DNA from: Paenibacillus_AB hodogayensis
GTDB lineage: Bacteria; Bacillota; Bacilli; Paenibacillales; NBRC-103111
Direction of reading: 5' to 3'
Assembly (NCBI RefSeq): GCF_039536325.1
Contig: NZ_BAAAYO010000006.1
Location: 682,001-746,000, forward strand
Length of the DNA stretch: 64,000 nucleotides
Positions 8,782 to 16,926 of this stretch are shown piece by piece. Position numbers and translations under genes: made by a program. Each line of letters opens with the position of its first letter. Positions within the stretch are counted from its first letter, which is position 1. The notes below the pieces were generated by a model, which ran no database searches, had not been told where the DNA came from, and was given only the letters and a program-made list of their open reading frames with translations.

Positions 8782-11616
8782 TCAGGCCGGGCTCGCCTCC
8801 TGGACGGCAAGTGTCGGTTCGCGTCCGTGCGCTTCCTCCGCCCGGACCGGCCCTAGGGCGATACGCGCCTGGGCCGCCGCGATACGGGCCAGCGGAATGC
8901 GGTACGGCGAGCAGCTGACATAATCCAGGCCGGCCGCATGGCAGAAAAAGATCGACTGCGGATCGCCGCCGTGCTCGCCGCAAACGCCGGTTTTCAAGTT
9001 GCCGCGAACCGCCTTGCCTTGGCGGAGCGCCCACTCGATCAGTTGGCCGACCCCGTCCTGGTCCAGAGTCTGGAACGGGTTGTGCGGGAGCAGCTTATGT
9101 TCGACGTAATGGGTCAAAAATTTGCCCTCGGCATCGTCCCGGCTGCAGCCATACGTCATCTGCGTCAGGTCGTTCGTGCCGAACGAGAAGAAATCGGCGC
9201 ACTCGGCGATCTGTGCGGCGGTAAGAGCCGCGCGCGGCACCTCGATCATCGTGCCGACCTTGTACGGGCATTCGCCTGCGCGGTCGCCAAGTATCGCTGC
9301 CGCCGTCCGTTCGATGCGCTCGCGCAGAAAACGCAGCTCGTTGACATGGCCGACAAGCGGCACCATCACTTCCGGCACGACGCGGACGCCTTCGCCGATG
9401 CAGACGAGGGCGGCGCGGAACACCGCTTCGGTCTGCATGTCGTAGATTTCCGGGAACAGCACGCCAAGCCGGCAGCCGCGCTGGCCGAGCATCGGATTCG
9501 CCTCGTGCAGCGAGCGCACCTTGCGCAGCATCGTCTCGAGCTCAGTCAGTTGGGCGCGGCGGTCCGAACCGTCGGGCTCCGCATCCGCCGCGGCCGCAGT
9601 CAGCTCGGCAATGCGCTGGCGCAGCTCGTCGGCGTTCGGCAAAAATTCATGCAGCGGCGGATCAAGCAGTCGGATCGTAACGGGAAGCCCGTCCATCGCC
9701 CGGAACATCCCTTCGAAATCGTCCTGCTGCATCGGCAGCAGCTTGGCCAGAGCAATCTCGCGCTCCTCCTTCGATTCCGCGAGAATCATTTCGCGCACCG
9801 CGGGAAGGCGGTCCGCCGCCAGGAACATATGCTCCGTGCGGCACAGCCCAATCCCTTCGGCGCCGAATTCGCGGGCTTTGGCCGCATCGACCGGGTTGTC
9901 CGCATTCGCGGCCACACGCAAGGAGCGGATCTCGTCGGCCCAGCCGAGCAGCCGCACCAGCTCGGCGGACATCTCGCCCGCCCGGAGCGGAACTTCCCCG
10001 CGGATAACGCGGCCGGTCGAGCCGTCGATGGAGATCGCCTCTCCTTCGCGGATGACGACCGACCCGGCGCGCAGCTCCCGCGCTTCGAAGTCGATGCGGG
10101 CCTCTTCGCAGCCGCAAACGCATGGCTTGCCCATCCCGCGGGCGACGACGGCCGCATGGCTCGTCATGCCGCCCCGGCTGGTCAGCACGCCTTCGGCGGC
10201 AAGCACGCCGTGAATATCTTCCGGCGTCGTCTCCGAACGAATCAAGATGACGCGGCGTCCCGAACGGGCCCATTCCTCGGCGCGGTCGGCGTCGAATACC
10301 GCTTCGCCCGTCGCTGCGCCCGGTGAGGCCGGCAGCCCCGTCGCGATCACGTCGAGGCTGGCGTCCGCCGGTATGGCCGGGTGGAGCAGCTGGTCGAGAT
10401 GACCGATCTCGATGCGGACGATCGCCTCCTCGCGGGTCAAGACGCCTTCGTCGACGAGATCGGCGCTGATTTTCATCGCCGCCTGGGCCGAGCGTTTGCC
10501 TCCGCGGGTTTGCAGCAAGTACAGCTTGCCGTGCTCCACCGTAAATTCGATATCCTGCATATCGCGGTAATGGCGTTCCAGCCGCTCTGCCGTCTGCTTC
10601 AGGCTGGCATACACGTCGGGCATCTGCTGCTCCAGCTCAGCGATCGGCAGCGGCGTGCGCACGCCGGCCACGACGTCCTCGCCCTGGGCGTTGGTCAAAT
10701 ATTCGCCGAACAGCGACTTTTCTCCGGTAGACGGATTGCGGGTGAAGACGACGCCCGTACCGCAGTCGTCCCCTTTGTTGCCGAATACCATCGCCTGAAT
10801 ATTGACAGCGGTCCCCTGTTCGTCGGGGATCCGGTTGACTTTGCGATATACTTTGGCCCTATGGTTGTTCCAGGAACGGAATACGGCCTCCACCGCCAAG
10901 GTCAGCTGCTCCCCGACCGACTGCGGGAATGGCTTGCCCGACTTGGCGATCAGCGCTTTGTATTGCTCGACCAGCATGATCCAGCCGTCCTCGCCAACAT
11001 CGCGGTCATGCTCGGCTCCGGTCTGCCGCTTCATCTCGTGCAGCAGCTTCTCGAAGCGTATCGGCTCGATGCCGAACACGACGTTGCCGAACATCTGGAT
11101 CAGCCTGCGGTAGCAGTCGTAGGCGAACCGGCCGTTGCCCGTTGCCTCGGCGACGCCGCGCACCGTGTCGTCGTTCAGCCCGACGTTCAGAATGGTGTCC
11201 ATCATGCCCGGCATCGACGTCACCGAGCCCGACCGGACGGAAACGAGCAGCGGCTGCCCGGCATCTCCGAACGTTTTGCCCAGCCGGCCTTCCAACTCGG
11301 CCAGCGCCGCCCGCGCCTCTTCCATCAATCCTTCCGGCAGCGCGGCTCCCGCCGCGTAATAAGCGCGGCACGCTTCCGTCGTAATCGTAAATCCCGGAGG
11401 GACGGGCAATCCGGCGTTCGTCATCTCGGCCAGGTTCGCCCCTTTGCCGCCAAGCTCCGTCTTCATCTCCGCATTGCCCTGCTCGAACAGCTTGACCCAG
11501 CCGGCGGAAGCGCGCGAAGACGCGCCTCCGCTTGCTTCGCGATGAATGCTGCCGCTTTCGTTGGAATGTGTGCTGCCGATATGGTTTGCAATATTGCCGG
11601 CTCCGCTGTTAGTCAT
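8782..11616 (-). CDS. ppdK: Pyruvate, phosphate dikinase
   Basis: This 944-residue PEP-synthesising dikinase (pyruvate + ATP + Pi to PEP + AMP + PPi, reversible) has an N-terminal nucleotide-binding domain starting at GGKGANLAEM. The phospho-His domain has GGMTSH with His487, and the PEP/pyruvate-binding TIM barrel contains GIGLCRTEHMF. Thr485, two residues before the catalytic His, is the residue modified by the regulatory protein in characterised systems. The usual length is about 880; here an extra Ser/Gly/Asn-rich stretch of about 38 residues precedes the conserved start. The ATG overlaps the 3' end of an SR1P-like ORF by 8 bp, implying translational coupling. ccpN and the PPDK regulator follow. 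Confidence 0.96.
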   Translation of the reverse strand: MTNSGAGNIANHIGSTHSNESGSIHREASGGASSRASAGWVKLFEQGNAEMKTELGGKGANLAEMTNAGLPVPPGFTITTEACRAYYAAGAALPEGLMEEARAALAELEGRLGKTFGDAGQPLLVSVRSGSVTSMPGMMDTILNVGLNDDTVRGVAEATGNGRFAYDCYRRLIQMFGNVVFGIEPIRFEKLLHEMKRQTGAEHDRDVGEDGWIMLVEQYKALIAKSGKPFPQSVGEQLTLAVEAVFRSWNNHRAKVYRKVNRIPDEQGTAVNIQAMVFGNKGDDCGTGVVFTRNPSTGEKSLFGEYLTNAQGEDVVAGVRTPLPIAELEQQMPDVYASLKQTAERLERHYRDMQDIEFTVEHGKLYLLQTRGGKRSAQAAMKISADLVDEGVLTREEAIVRIEIGHLDQLLHPAIPADASLDVIATGLPASPGAATGEAVFDADRAEEWARSGRRVILIRSETTPEDIHGVLAAEGVLTSRGGMTSHAAVVARGMGKPCVCGCEEARIDFEARELRAGSVVIREGEAISIDGSTGRVIRGEVPLRAGEMSAELVRLLGWADEIRSLRVAANADNPVDAAKAREFGAEGIGLCRTEHMFLAADRLPAVREMILAESKEEREIALAKLLPMQQDDFEGMFRAMDGLPVTIRLLDPPLHEFLPNADELRQRIAELTAAAADAEPDGSDRRAQLTELETMLRKVRSLHEANPMLGQRGCRLGVLFPEIYDMQTEAVFRAALVCIGEGVRVVPEVMVPLVGHVNELRFLRERIERTAAAILGDRAGECPYKVGTMIEVPRAALTAAQIAECADFFSFGTNDLTQMTYGCSRDDAEGKFLTHYVEHKLLPHNPFQTLDQDGVGQLIEWALRQGKAVRGNLKTGVCGEHGGDPQSIFFCHAAGLDYVSCSPYRIPLARIAAAQARIALGPVRAEEAHGREPTLAVQEASPA

Positions 11617-11773
11617 TCTCCGCTTCCCCCTGTCGCGATCCGTTGCTGCACGTTTCCTCTCGGCAGCAGCCGTAGAGGACGGTCACCTTCTCCGTCTCCA
11701 CTTCGTCAATCCAACGACCGCAATACTGGCAAACGATAAGACCCAGTTTCACGCTTTGACCGATCGGTTTCAT
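11609..11773 (-). CDS. SR1P-like GapA-binding small protein
   Basis: This 54-codon ORF opens with an excellent GGAGG site nine bases before its ATG. The core LIVCQYCGRWIDEVETEKVTVLYGCC resembles SR1P, the small peptide encoded by the dual-function RNA SR1 of B. subtilis. SR1P binds glyceraldehyde-3-phosphate dehydrogenase GapA and affects RNase J1. Shared features are a CxxC pair, an acidic middle, the TEKVTVLYG block and further Cys residues. Its stop overlaps the ppdK start by 8 bp. In B. subtilis SR1 is repressed by CcpN, and the ccpN gene is two genes downstream here. The assignment rests on remembered family sequence, not on a search. Confidence 0.75.
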   Translation of the reverse strand: MKPIGQSVKLGLIVCQYCGRWIDEVETEKVTVLYGCCREETCSNGSRQGEAEND

Positions 11774-11796
11774 GCCGGATCGCCTCCATAATCGAA

Positions 11797-11860
11797 TATG
11801 ATTTATAATTCCTTATATAATACATACCATATAAATAATTATGACGCAATAATTATTTGG
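11797..11860 (-). promoter_or_regulatory. AT-rich promoter region of the SR1P-like/ppdK operon with CcpN-like sites
   Basis: The segment between the SR1P-like start and the next terminator is strikingly AT-rich. On the plus strand TATGATTTATA (11797-11807) matches 10 of 11 positions of the CcpN consensus as remembered (TRTGHYATAYW). Two further 9/11 matches lie on the minus strand within 11826-11852. No unambiguous -35/-10 pair could be assigned. Confidence 0.35.
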
Positions 11861-11994
11861 CCAAAATGAGGTCTATTTGTGCTCCCGCCTCTCGGCCGAC
11901 TCCCCCTTACGCAACCTCTAAAAAGTACCACACGCATGTATATGCAACGATTCGCATTCCGATTCCGCCATTTCCGCAGCAGTTGCCGAACGAC

Positions 11995-12024
11995 GAAAAA
12001 CCGGCAGACGCAGCCTGCCGGTTT
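11995..12024 (-). terminator. Intrinsic terminator of the ABC exporter gene
   Basis: Read on the minus strand, a CCGGCAGG/CTGCCGG hairpin is followed by a T-run, just downstream of the transporter stop codon. Confidence 0.85.
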
Positions 12025-12042
12025 GGAACATGCTTTATTCTT

Positions 12043-13830
12043 TTATGACGTCACATTGATACGCGTCTCCGCGTTCAAGCGCAATTGATTATTGGCAAAT
12101 TCCTGATACAGCGGATGGGACGCAAGCAATTCCTCGTGCGTGCCTTCTCCCGTTACGACCCCTTTCTCGATAAAAACGATCCGGTCGGCATCCACAACGG
12201 TCGACAGCCGATGAGCGATGATCAAGGTCGTTCGCCCGATCATGAGATTGTCGAGCGCCTGCTGCACGGCTAGCTCGGACTTGCTGTCCAGACTCGACGT
12301 CGCTTCGTCGAGCATGAGCAGACTCGGATCGCGCAGCAGCGCTCTGGCGATAGCCACACGCTGCCGCTGCCCGCCGGACAGCTTGATCCCCCGCTCGCCT
12401 ACCTCGGTCGCATAGCCTTCCGGCAGCGCGTCGATAAAGGCGTGGGCGTAGGCCATCCGCGCCGCCTGCTCCACTTCAAGATCGGTCGCTTCGCGATTGA
12501 GCCCATAACAGATGTTATCGCGAATCGTCCCGGCAATAATCGGGCTATCCTGCGAGACGTAGCCGATCCTTTGTCTCCATTGCGCCAGCGAGAGCTCTCC
12601 GATCGGCTCCGCGCCATACGAAATCGTGCCGCTCTGCGGAATATAATACCGTTCGAGCAGCGAGAACAGCGTCGTTTTCCCGCCTCCGCTCGGTCCGACG
12701 ATCGCCGTCACCTTGCCGGGCTCGATGTCGAAGCTTACGCCCCGCAGCACCGATTTCCCTTCATTGTAGGAAAAGGCGACGTTGTCCAGACGGATCGGCT
12801 CCTCGCGCTCCGTGACGTCCTTCCCGCCTTGATAAGGCTCCTCGTCCGCTTTGAGCGCAGCGGATATACGCTCTGTCGCGCCGACCGCCTTCTGAAATTG
12901 GGTGAAAAACTGGGAAATTTGCGCGGCCGGCATGACGATCTGGAACAAGTAAAGCAGAAACGCCACCAGTTCGCCTGCCGTCATCAACCCGGACGAGACG
13001 CGGATGCCGCCGTAGCCGATCAGGGCCACCACGAGCCCCATAATGACCAGCATCATGACCGGCGTGATCCATGCCTGCACCTTGCCTTCCCGCACGCCAA
13101 ACCGATATAGACTCATAATGCCTTTTTTGCCGTTCTCGTATTCGCGCTCCTCGGCATTGGACGATTTCACCAGCCGTATTTCCGACAGCACCTGGTTCAG
13201 CACCGCCGTGAAGCCCGCCGTTTCGTCCTGCATGCCCTTGGAGATCTTATACATTTGTCTGGCGAGCGGCGCCATGATCGCGGCGGTAATCGGGATAGCC
13301 AGAAGCATGACCAGCGTCATTTTCCAATCCATAACAAGCAGAATGACGATCGCGCCGATCATCGAGATAATCCCGTTCAGCGAACCGGACAAATGCTCCG
13401 TTATCAGCCCGCGCACAATACCGGTATCGCTCGTTACCCGGCTCGTCAGCTCCCCGGTCTGGCTGTTGTCGTAATAAGAGACCGGCATCTTCAACAGCTT
13501 GCTCCACAGCCTGTCGCGGATGCCGGCTACTATTTTATGGCCCGCACGGTTAAGCAAATAAATCGATACGCCCCCGGCTACCGTTTGCAGCGCGAAAGCG
13601 AGGACAAGCACCACGATGTGCAGCGGCTCCAGCTTATCGAATGTAAAGCCGTCGACCAAATTTTTGGTGAAAAGCGGAATAATCAGGCTGCCCGCCGTAC
13701 CCACGAGGCTGAGCAACAGCGCAATGGCCAGCTGCAGCTTGGGCGGATCGGCGTCGCGGATCAAAGCGACAAACTGCCTCCAGCCGCCTTCCTTCTGACG
13801 TATTGCCTTCCTATCGGTTGTCGCATTCAT
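12043..13830 (-). CDS. ABC exporter, BmrA/LmrA-type (fused permease-ATPase)
   Basis: This 595-residue half-transporter has six transmembrane segments in residues 25-320 (type I exporter fold with the intracellular-loop motif YYDNSQTGELTSRVTSDT). It is followed by an ATPase domain with Walker A GPSGGGKTT, signature LSGGQRQR, Walker B LLMLDEATSSLD and H-loop IAHRLST. It should act as a homodimer exporting drugs or lipids, and BmrA of B. subtilis is the closest family by length and motifs. The start is ATG 13830, with AAGGAG eight bases upstream; the in-frame GTG at 13839 lies inside the ribosome-site region. It is transcribed divergently from the Hsp20 gene. Substrate unknown. Confidence 0.9.
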   Translation of the reverse strand: MNATTDRKAIRQKEGGWRQFVALIRDADPPKLQLAIALLLSLVGTAGSLIIPLFTKNLVDGFTFDKLEPLHIVVLVLAFALQTVAGGVSIYLLNRAGHKIVAGIRDRLWSKLLKMPVSYYDNSQTGELTSRVTSDTGIVRGLITEHLSGSLNGIISMIGAIVILLVMDWKMTLVMLLAIPITAAIMAPLARQMYKISKGMQDETAGFTAVLNQVLSEIRLVKSSNAEEREYENGKKGIMSLYRFGVREGKVQAWITPVMMLVIMGLVVALIGYGGIRVSSGLMTAGELVAFLLYLFQIVMPAAQISQFFTQFQKAVGATERISAALKADEEPYQGGKDVTEREEPIRLDNVAFSYNEGKSVLRGVSFDIEPGKVTAIVGPSGGGKTTLFSLLERYYIPQSGTISYGAEPIGELSLAQWRQRIGYVSQDSPIIAGTIRDNICYGLNREATDLEVEQAARMAYAHAFIDALPEGYATEVGERGIKLSGGQRQRVAIARALLRDPSLLMLDEATSSLDSKSELAVQQALDNLMIGRTTLIIAHRLSTVVDADRIVFIEKGVVTGEGTHEELLASHPLYQEFANNQLRLNAETRINVTS

Positions 13831-13947
13831 TTCTCTCACTCCTTCTCTTCTATGCCCATAGTGTACACATCCTTTATGAACTGAATATTAACGAATGAGG
13901 GCGAACGTACATATATATAGGATAGCACCAAACAGGGAGGATGAATC

Positions 13948-14439
13948 ATGACCCGCAATCAGACGAACCGCCCGCCCGGGGAGGACGGGCAGCGCACCAA
14001 TTGGAGACAGTTCGAGCGCCTGTTCGACGAATTGTTTCCGAATGCGGTTCCTCCGGGAACCGGAGACTCGATCGCCCGCATCGGCCAGTTCGTGCGCGGC
14101 GTGATGGAACGCGCGGTTCCGGAGACGCCCCCGTACCAGGAGCAAACCGCAGATTCCGGACAGTCGGCCTTGTTCCAGCCGCATATCGGCGAGACGGAGC
14201 GCTACTTGAAAGTTCGCATCCGTATCCCGGGCTCCATCGACCCGCGCAAGCTGCAGCTGTTCGTCAACGGTCTCGCACTCGTGATCGAAGGCCCGCTCGG
14301 CCATTCGCAAACGGTGCCGCTGCCCGTTCCGGTCGGCGTGAAGACGATGCAGGCGGCTTACCGGGACGGGACACTGCACATCCGGTTGACCAAACGGACT
14401 CCGCCGCCCTACAAGGAGCTGTATGTCCAGTACCCGTAA
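13948..14439 (+). CDS. Hsp20/alpha-crystallin family protein
   Basis: This 163-residue protein has a C-terminal half (about residues 85-163) that resembles an alpha-crystallin domain: YLKVRIRIPGSIDPRKLQLF, LALVIEG, then a short strand region ending in HIRLTKR. The N-terminal half is Pro/Gln-rich with an amphipathic patch (WRQFERLFDELFP) common in spore-coat Hsp20 members such as CotP/GerT and in chaperones. The GXL/IXI motif typical of chaperone oligomerisation is not obvious. A GGGAGG site supports the start. Its role could be a small heat-shock chaperone or a spore-coat component; the sequence does not decide. Confidence 0.75.
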   Translation: MTRNQTNRPPGEDGQRTNWRQFERLFDELFPNAVPPGTGDSIARIGQFVRGVMERAVPETPPYQEQTADSGQSALFQPHIGETERYLKVRIRIPGSIDPRKLQLFVNGLALVIEGPLGHSQTVPLPVPVGVKTMQAAYRDGTLHIRLTKRTPPPYKELYVQYP

Positions 14440-14452
14440 ACGTTCTCCAACG

Positions 14453-14488
14453 CAAAAAAAGGAACCGGCATGACCTGTCCGGCTCCTG
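14453..14488 (-). terminator. Intrinsic terminator of the alpha/beta hydrolase gene
   Basis: On the minus strand, AGGAGCCGG...CCGGTTCCT is followed by a seven-base T-run, 25 bp beyond the hydrolase stop. It lies also just after the Hsp20 stop on the other strand. Confidence 0.8.
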
Positions 14489-14512
14489 ACGCGCGTCTCC
14501 TTGCCCGACGCT

Positions 14513-15343
14513 TTATATTTCCCAATTGTGCCAATCCCGCTTGCGCTTCTCGTTGTATTCCAGCCATTGCAGCGTCTTGTCGTACAGGTCCCGCTTGGAG
14601 TCGCCGGAGGAAAACGTATGATCGGCCTGAAAAATCAGCTCGATATCGCATTGTCCGGCCGAGCGCATCCAGAACAGCTTCTGGTACAGCGAGCAATAGT
14701 CGGCCGGAATGACCGAATCGGACGTGCCGTGGGCGAGGAAGACGTCGCCGGCGAATTTGCGGATCTGCGCAAACGGCTGATGGGCCGACAACGATTCGAA
14801 AAAAGCCGGCCGCAAAGGGTACCCCATGTAGTCCGCTTCCCCATATCGCACCGCGTCGTCATACGTTTTCTGACCGACAATGCGCAGCAAATCGTTGAAC
14901 GGATGGGCGACGGCCGACCAGAGCAGCAGCGTTTTGACGCGCCGGTCCTGTGCCGCCGTCAGCAGGGCGACCGCTCCGCCGAGACTGTGGCCGAGCAGCG
15001 CAACGCGGTTGATGTCCACGTAATCGATGTCCAGCGCATAATCGAGCACAACCCGGGTTTGCTCGATCATCGAGTCAAGTCCATGCTCCCCGTATTCCCC
15101 GGTACTTTCCCCGCATCCCGCATAGTCGAAGCGCAGCACCATATACCCGGCGGCGGCGAACTTCCGCGAAGCGTTGACGAACAACCGATCCACGCCGATC
15201 CGGCTGCCGATGAAACCGTGGCAGATCACAATGAGCGGGCATTGCCCCCCTTGCTTCTCCGCATCCTGCGGGGGAATCGTTGGGTAATGCAAGGTGGCCT
15301 TCAGCTCGATCGTACCGTGTTGTATCGTAATCGCCCGTTCCAT
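14513..15343 (-). CDS. Alpha/beta-fold hydrolase (esterase-like)
   Basis: This 276-residue serine hydrolase has a complete triad by motif: nucleophile Ser120 in GHSLGG, Asp209 in HGTSDSVIP and His242 in QADHTF. The oxyanion-hole segment is CHGFIGSR near residue 41. There is no signal peptide, so it is cytoplasmic. The order of motifs and RFDYAGCGES resemble cinnamoyl/feruloyl-esterase-like and BAAT-type hydrolases. The start lies behind a GGAGG-like site. It is a single-gene unit with its own terminator; the substrate cannot be deduced. Confidence 0.85.
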   Translation of the reverse strand: MERAITIQHGTIELKATLHYPTIPPQDAEKQGGQCPLIVICHGFIGSRIGVDRLFVNASRKFAAAGYMVLRFDYAGCGESTGEYGEHGLDSMIEQTRVVLDYALDIDYVDINRVALLGHSLGGAVALLTAAQDRRVKTLLLWSAVAHPFNDLLRIVGQKTYDDAVRYGEADYMGYPLRPAFFESLSAHQPFAQIRKFAGDVFLAHGTSDSVIPADYCSLYQKLFWMRSAGQCDIELIFQADHTFSSGDSKRDLYDKTLQWLEYNEKRKRDWHNWEI

Positions 15344-15417
15344 CGTAGGGTTCCTCCTTGACGGTCGTATGCTGCTCCGCCGTCTTTTTATATAATCATA
15401 TAATTCCTATTAGTTTA

Positions 15418-16767
15418 CTATGCTTTAAATGTACCACCAGCTTCCCCTTCTGTCAATCTTTCATGACGTCCGCTCGTCCCAGTGCCGGCCATATCGGCCA
15501 AGCCGGCCCGCATCGCGTCCTCCACGCTCTCGTCGAACCGTCCCGGCATATGAAAATAGTACGTGGACAGTACCGGCTCGTAGCCGCCATGGGCGATCTG
15601 CTTCTGCGTCGGAACGTAGCCGATCATCCCATTGGAGTAAGGAAGCGGCAGTACGTTCCCGGCGGAGACCGCTTTGACGTACAAGCCGTATTCGACGACG
15701 ACCTCTGCGTTCATGGCCAGCAGCGACAGCCCTTCGGCCACGTCGAGCCGCGTCAACTCCAGCAAAAGCCGGTCCGGTCGCCCGTCCGGATTCCGCAGCA
15801 TCGCCTCCGCCCACTCGTCGTAAGGCGACTCGCCCGCGGCTGCCAGAGCCTCCAGCTCGGCCCGGGTTTCCAGCGGCTTCAGCCTAAGCGGCAGAGCAAC
15901 GGTCCGCCCCTCCAGCGGCACCGGCTTCAAGACGCGCATCGGCCCCTCCAGCACGTCGCCGACCGTATCGGCGAGGAGCAGCCCGAAGTAGTCGACGATA
16001 TCGCGGTCGGCGACAAGTTCGGCCGGGGCGCTCTCCTTGAAAATATTAATATCCCCGCACGCCCCCTGAAGAAACAGGCATACGGCGTCTCCCCCAAGCC
16101 GCCTCTCCAATGACTCCATCGCTTTGCCGCTAAATTCCGCAGAGACGACGTTTTCATTCGTAGTTACCGGGTGACAGGCGTAATGCACCGCAACCGCCTT
16201 GACCGCCCCCTTCTCCGTGCGGAAACGCAGCACGACGACCTCCGGGTCTACCGGCCCTTCGGGATTCGGACCGCCAATGACACGGCCATCGACGTACTTG
16301 CGCCGCTGCACCCCGATACCGGACAGTCCCTCTCCTTTCTCGATCGTGACGGGTTCGATATTCGCTGCGGCTGCGGCGATGGCCTGCACCAGCTTTCGCT
16401 CCAGATCGTCGACGTAACCGACGTCCGCCTGTCCGAGCAGCCGGTGAAAGCCGAAGCTCGTCTGCGGACCGGAATGATTATGGGTGCCGTTCAGTATGAT
16501 CGCTTCCGGCGCAAGTCCGAACCGCTCGGCAAGCGTCTGCCGAATCCGCGGCATTCTGTCAGAGCCCCACCAGAGCAAATCGGCGGAAACGATGACCGCC
16601 TGACGCATCGCGCTCCCTTCCGCCTGCTGACGCAAATAAAGCACCCGCGCGTAAAGACGACTGCGGATGCCCTCATACGGTTTATTTTGCCTGACCGCAA
16701 ATCCTGCCAAAGGCACGGCCGCAAGCGGCGTAATATCGGCTTTGGCGGTTCCCAGCTGCAATTCCAT
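15418..16767 (-). CDS. Neutral/alkaline ceramidase N-terminal-domain protein
   Basis: This protein has 449 residues from ATG 16767, which has GGGGAG nine bases upstream; the frame runs 34 codons further but without a ribosome site. It shows the PF04734-type N-terminal domain: LQLGTAKADITP at the N-terminus, NGTHNHSGPQ with predicted zinc-binding histidines near residue 100, then HYACHPVT and FLQGACGDINI. True ceramidases are secreted and longer (about 670 residues). This one has no signal peptide and lacks the C-terminal domain, so a cytoplasmic amidase or other hydrolase role on an unknown substrate is more likely. Such short forms are common near carbohydrate genes in Paenibacillus. Confidence 0.82.
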   Translation of the reverse strand: MELQLGTAKADITPLAAVPLAGFAVRQNKPYEGIRSRLYARVLYLRQQAEGSAMRQAVIVSADLLWWGSDRMPRIRQTLAERFGLAPEAIILNGTHNHSGPQTSFGFHRLLGQADVGYVDDLERKLVQAIAAAAANIEPVTIEKGEGLSGIGVQRRKYVDGRVIGGPNPEGPVDPEVVVLRFRTEKGAVKAVAVHYACHPVTTNENVVSAEFSGKAMESLERRLGGDAVCLFLQGACGDINIFKESAPAELVADRDIVDYFGLLLADTVGDVLEGPMRVLKPVPLEGRTVALPLRLKPLETRAELEALAAAGESPYDEWAEAMLRNPDGRPDRLLLELTRLDVAEGLSLLAMNAEVVVEYGLYVKAVSAGNVLPLPYSNGMIGYVPTQKQIAHGGYEPVLSTYYFHMPGRFDESVEDAMRAGLADMAGTGTSGRHERLTEGEAGGTFKA

Positions 16768-16926
16768 TGTTTCCGCTCCCCTTTCGTTCCCGCGATCGAT
16801 CGCTATCACGGTCCATCTTACCCGTATCGGGCTGCGGTCGCATGTCAATTTCGGCAAGGGAGCGGACATTTTATCGCCACCCGGCCGGTTCCGGCGAGTG
16901 TCGCAGCGTTGTCGGCCGAGCGGGCC

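Noticed and set aside
8938..11739. Long plus-strand frames (462 and 452 codons)
   Set aside because: Both are antisense to ppdK, with shadow-like composition (Gln/Arg/His/Leu-rich) and no family motif.
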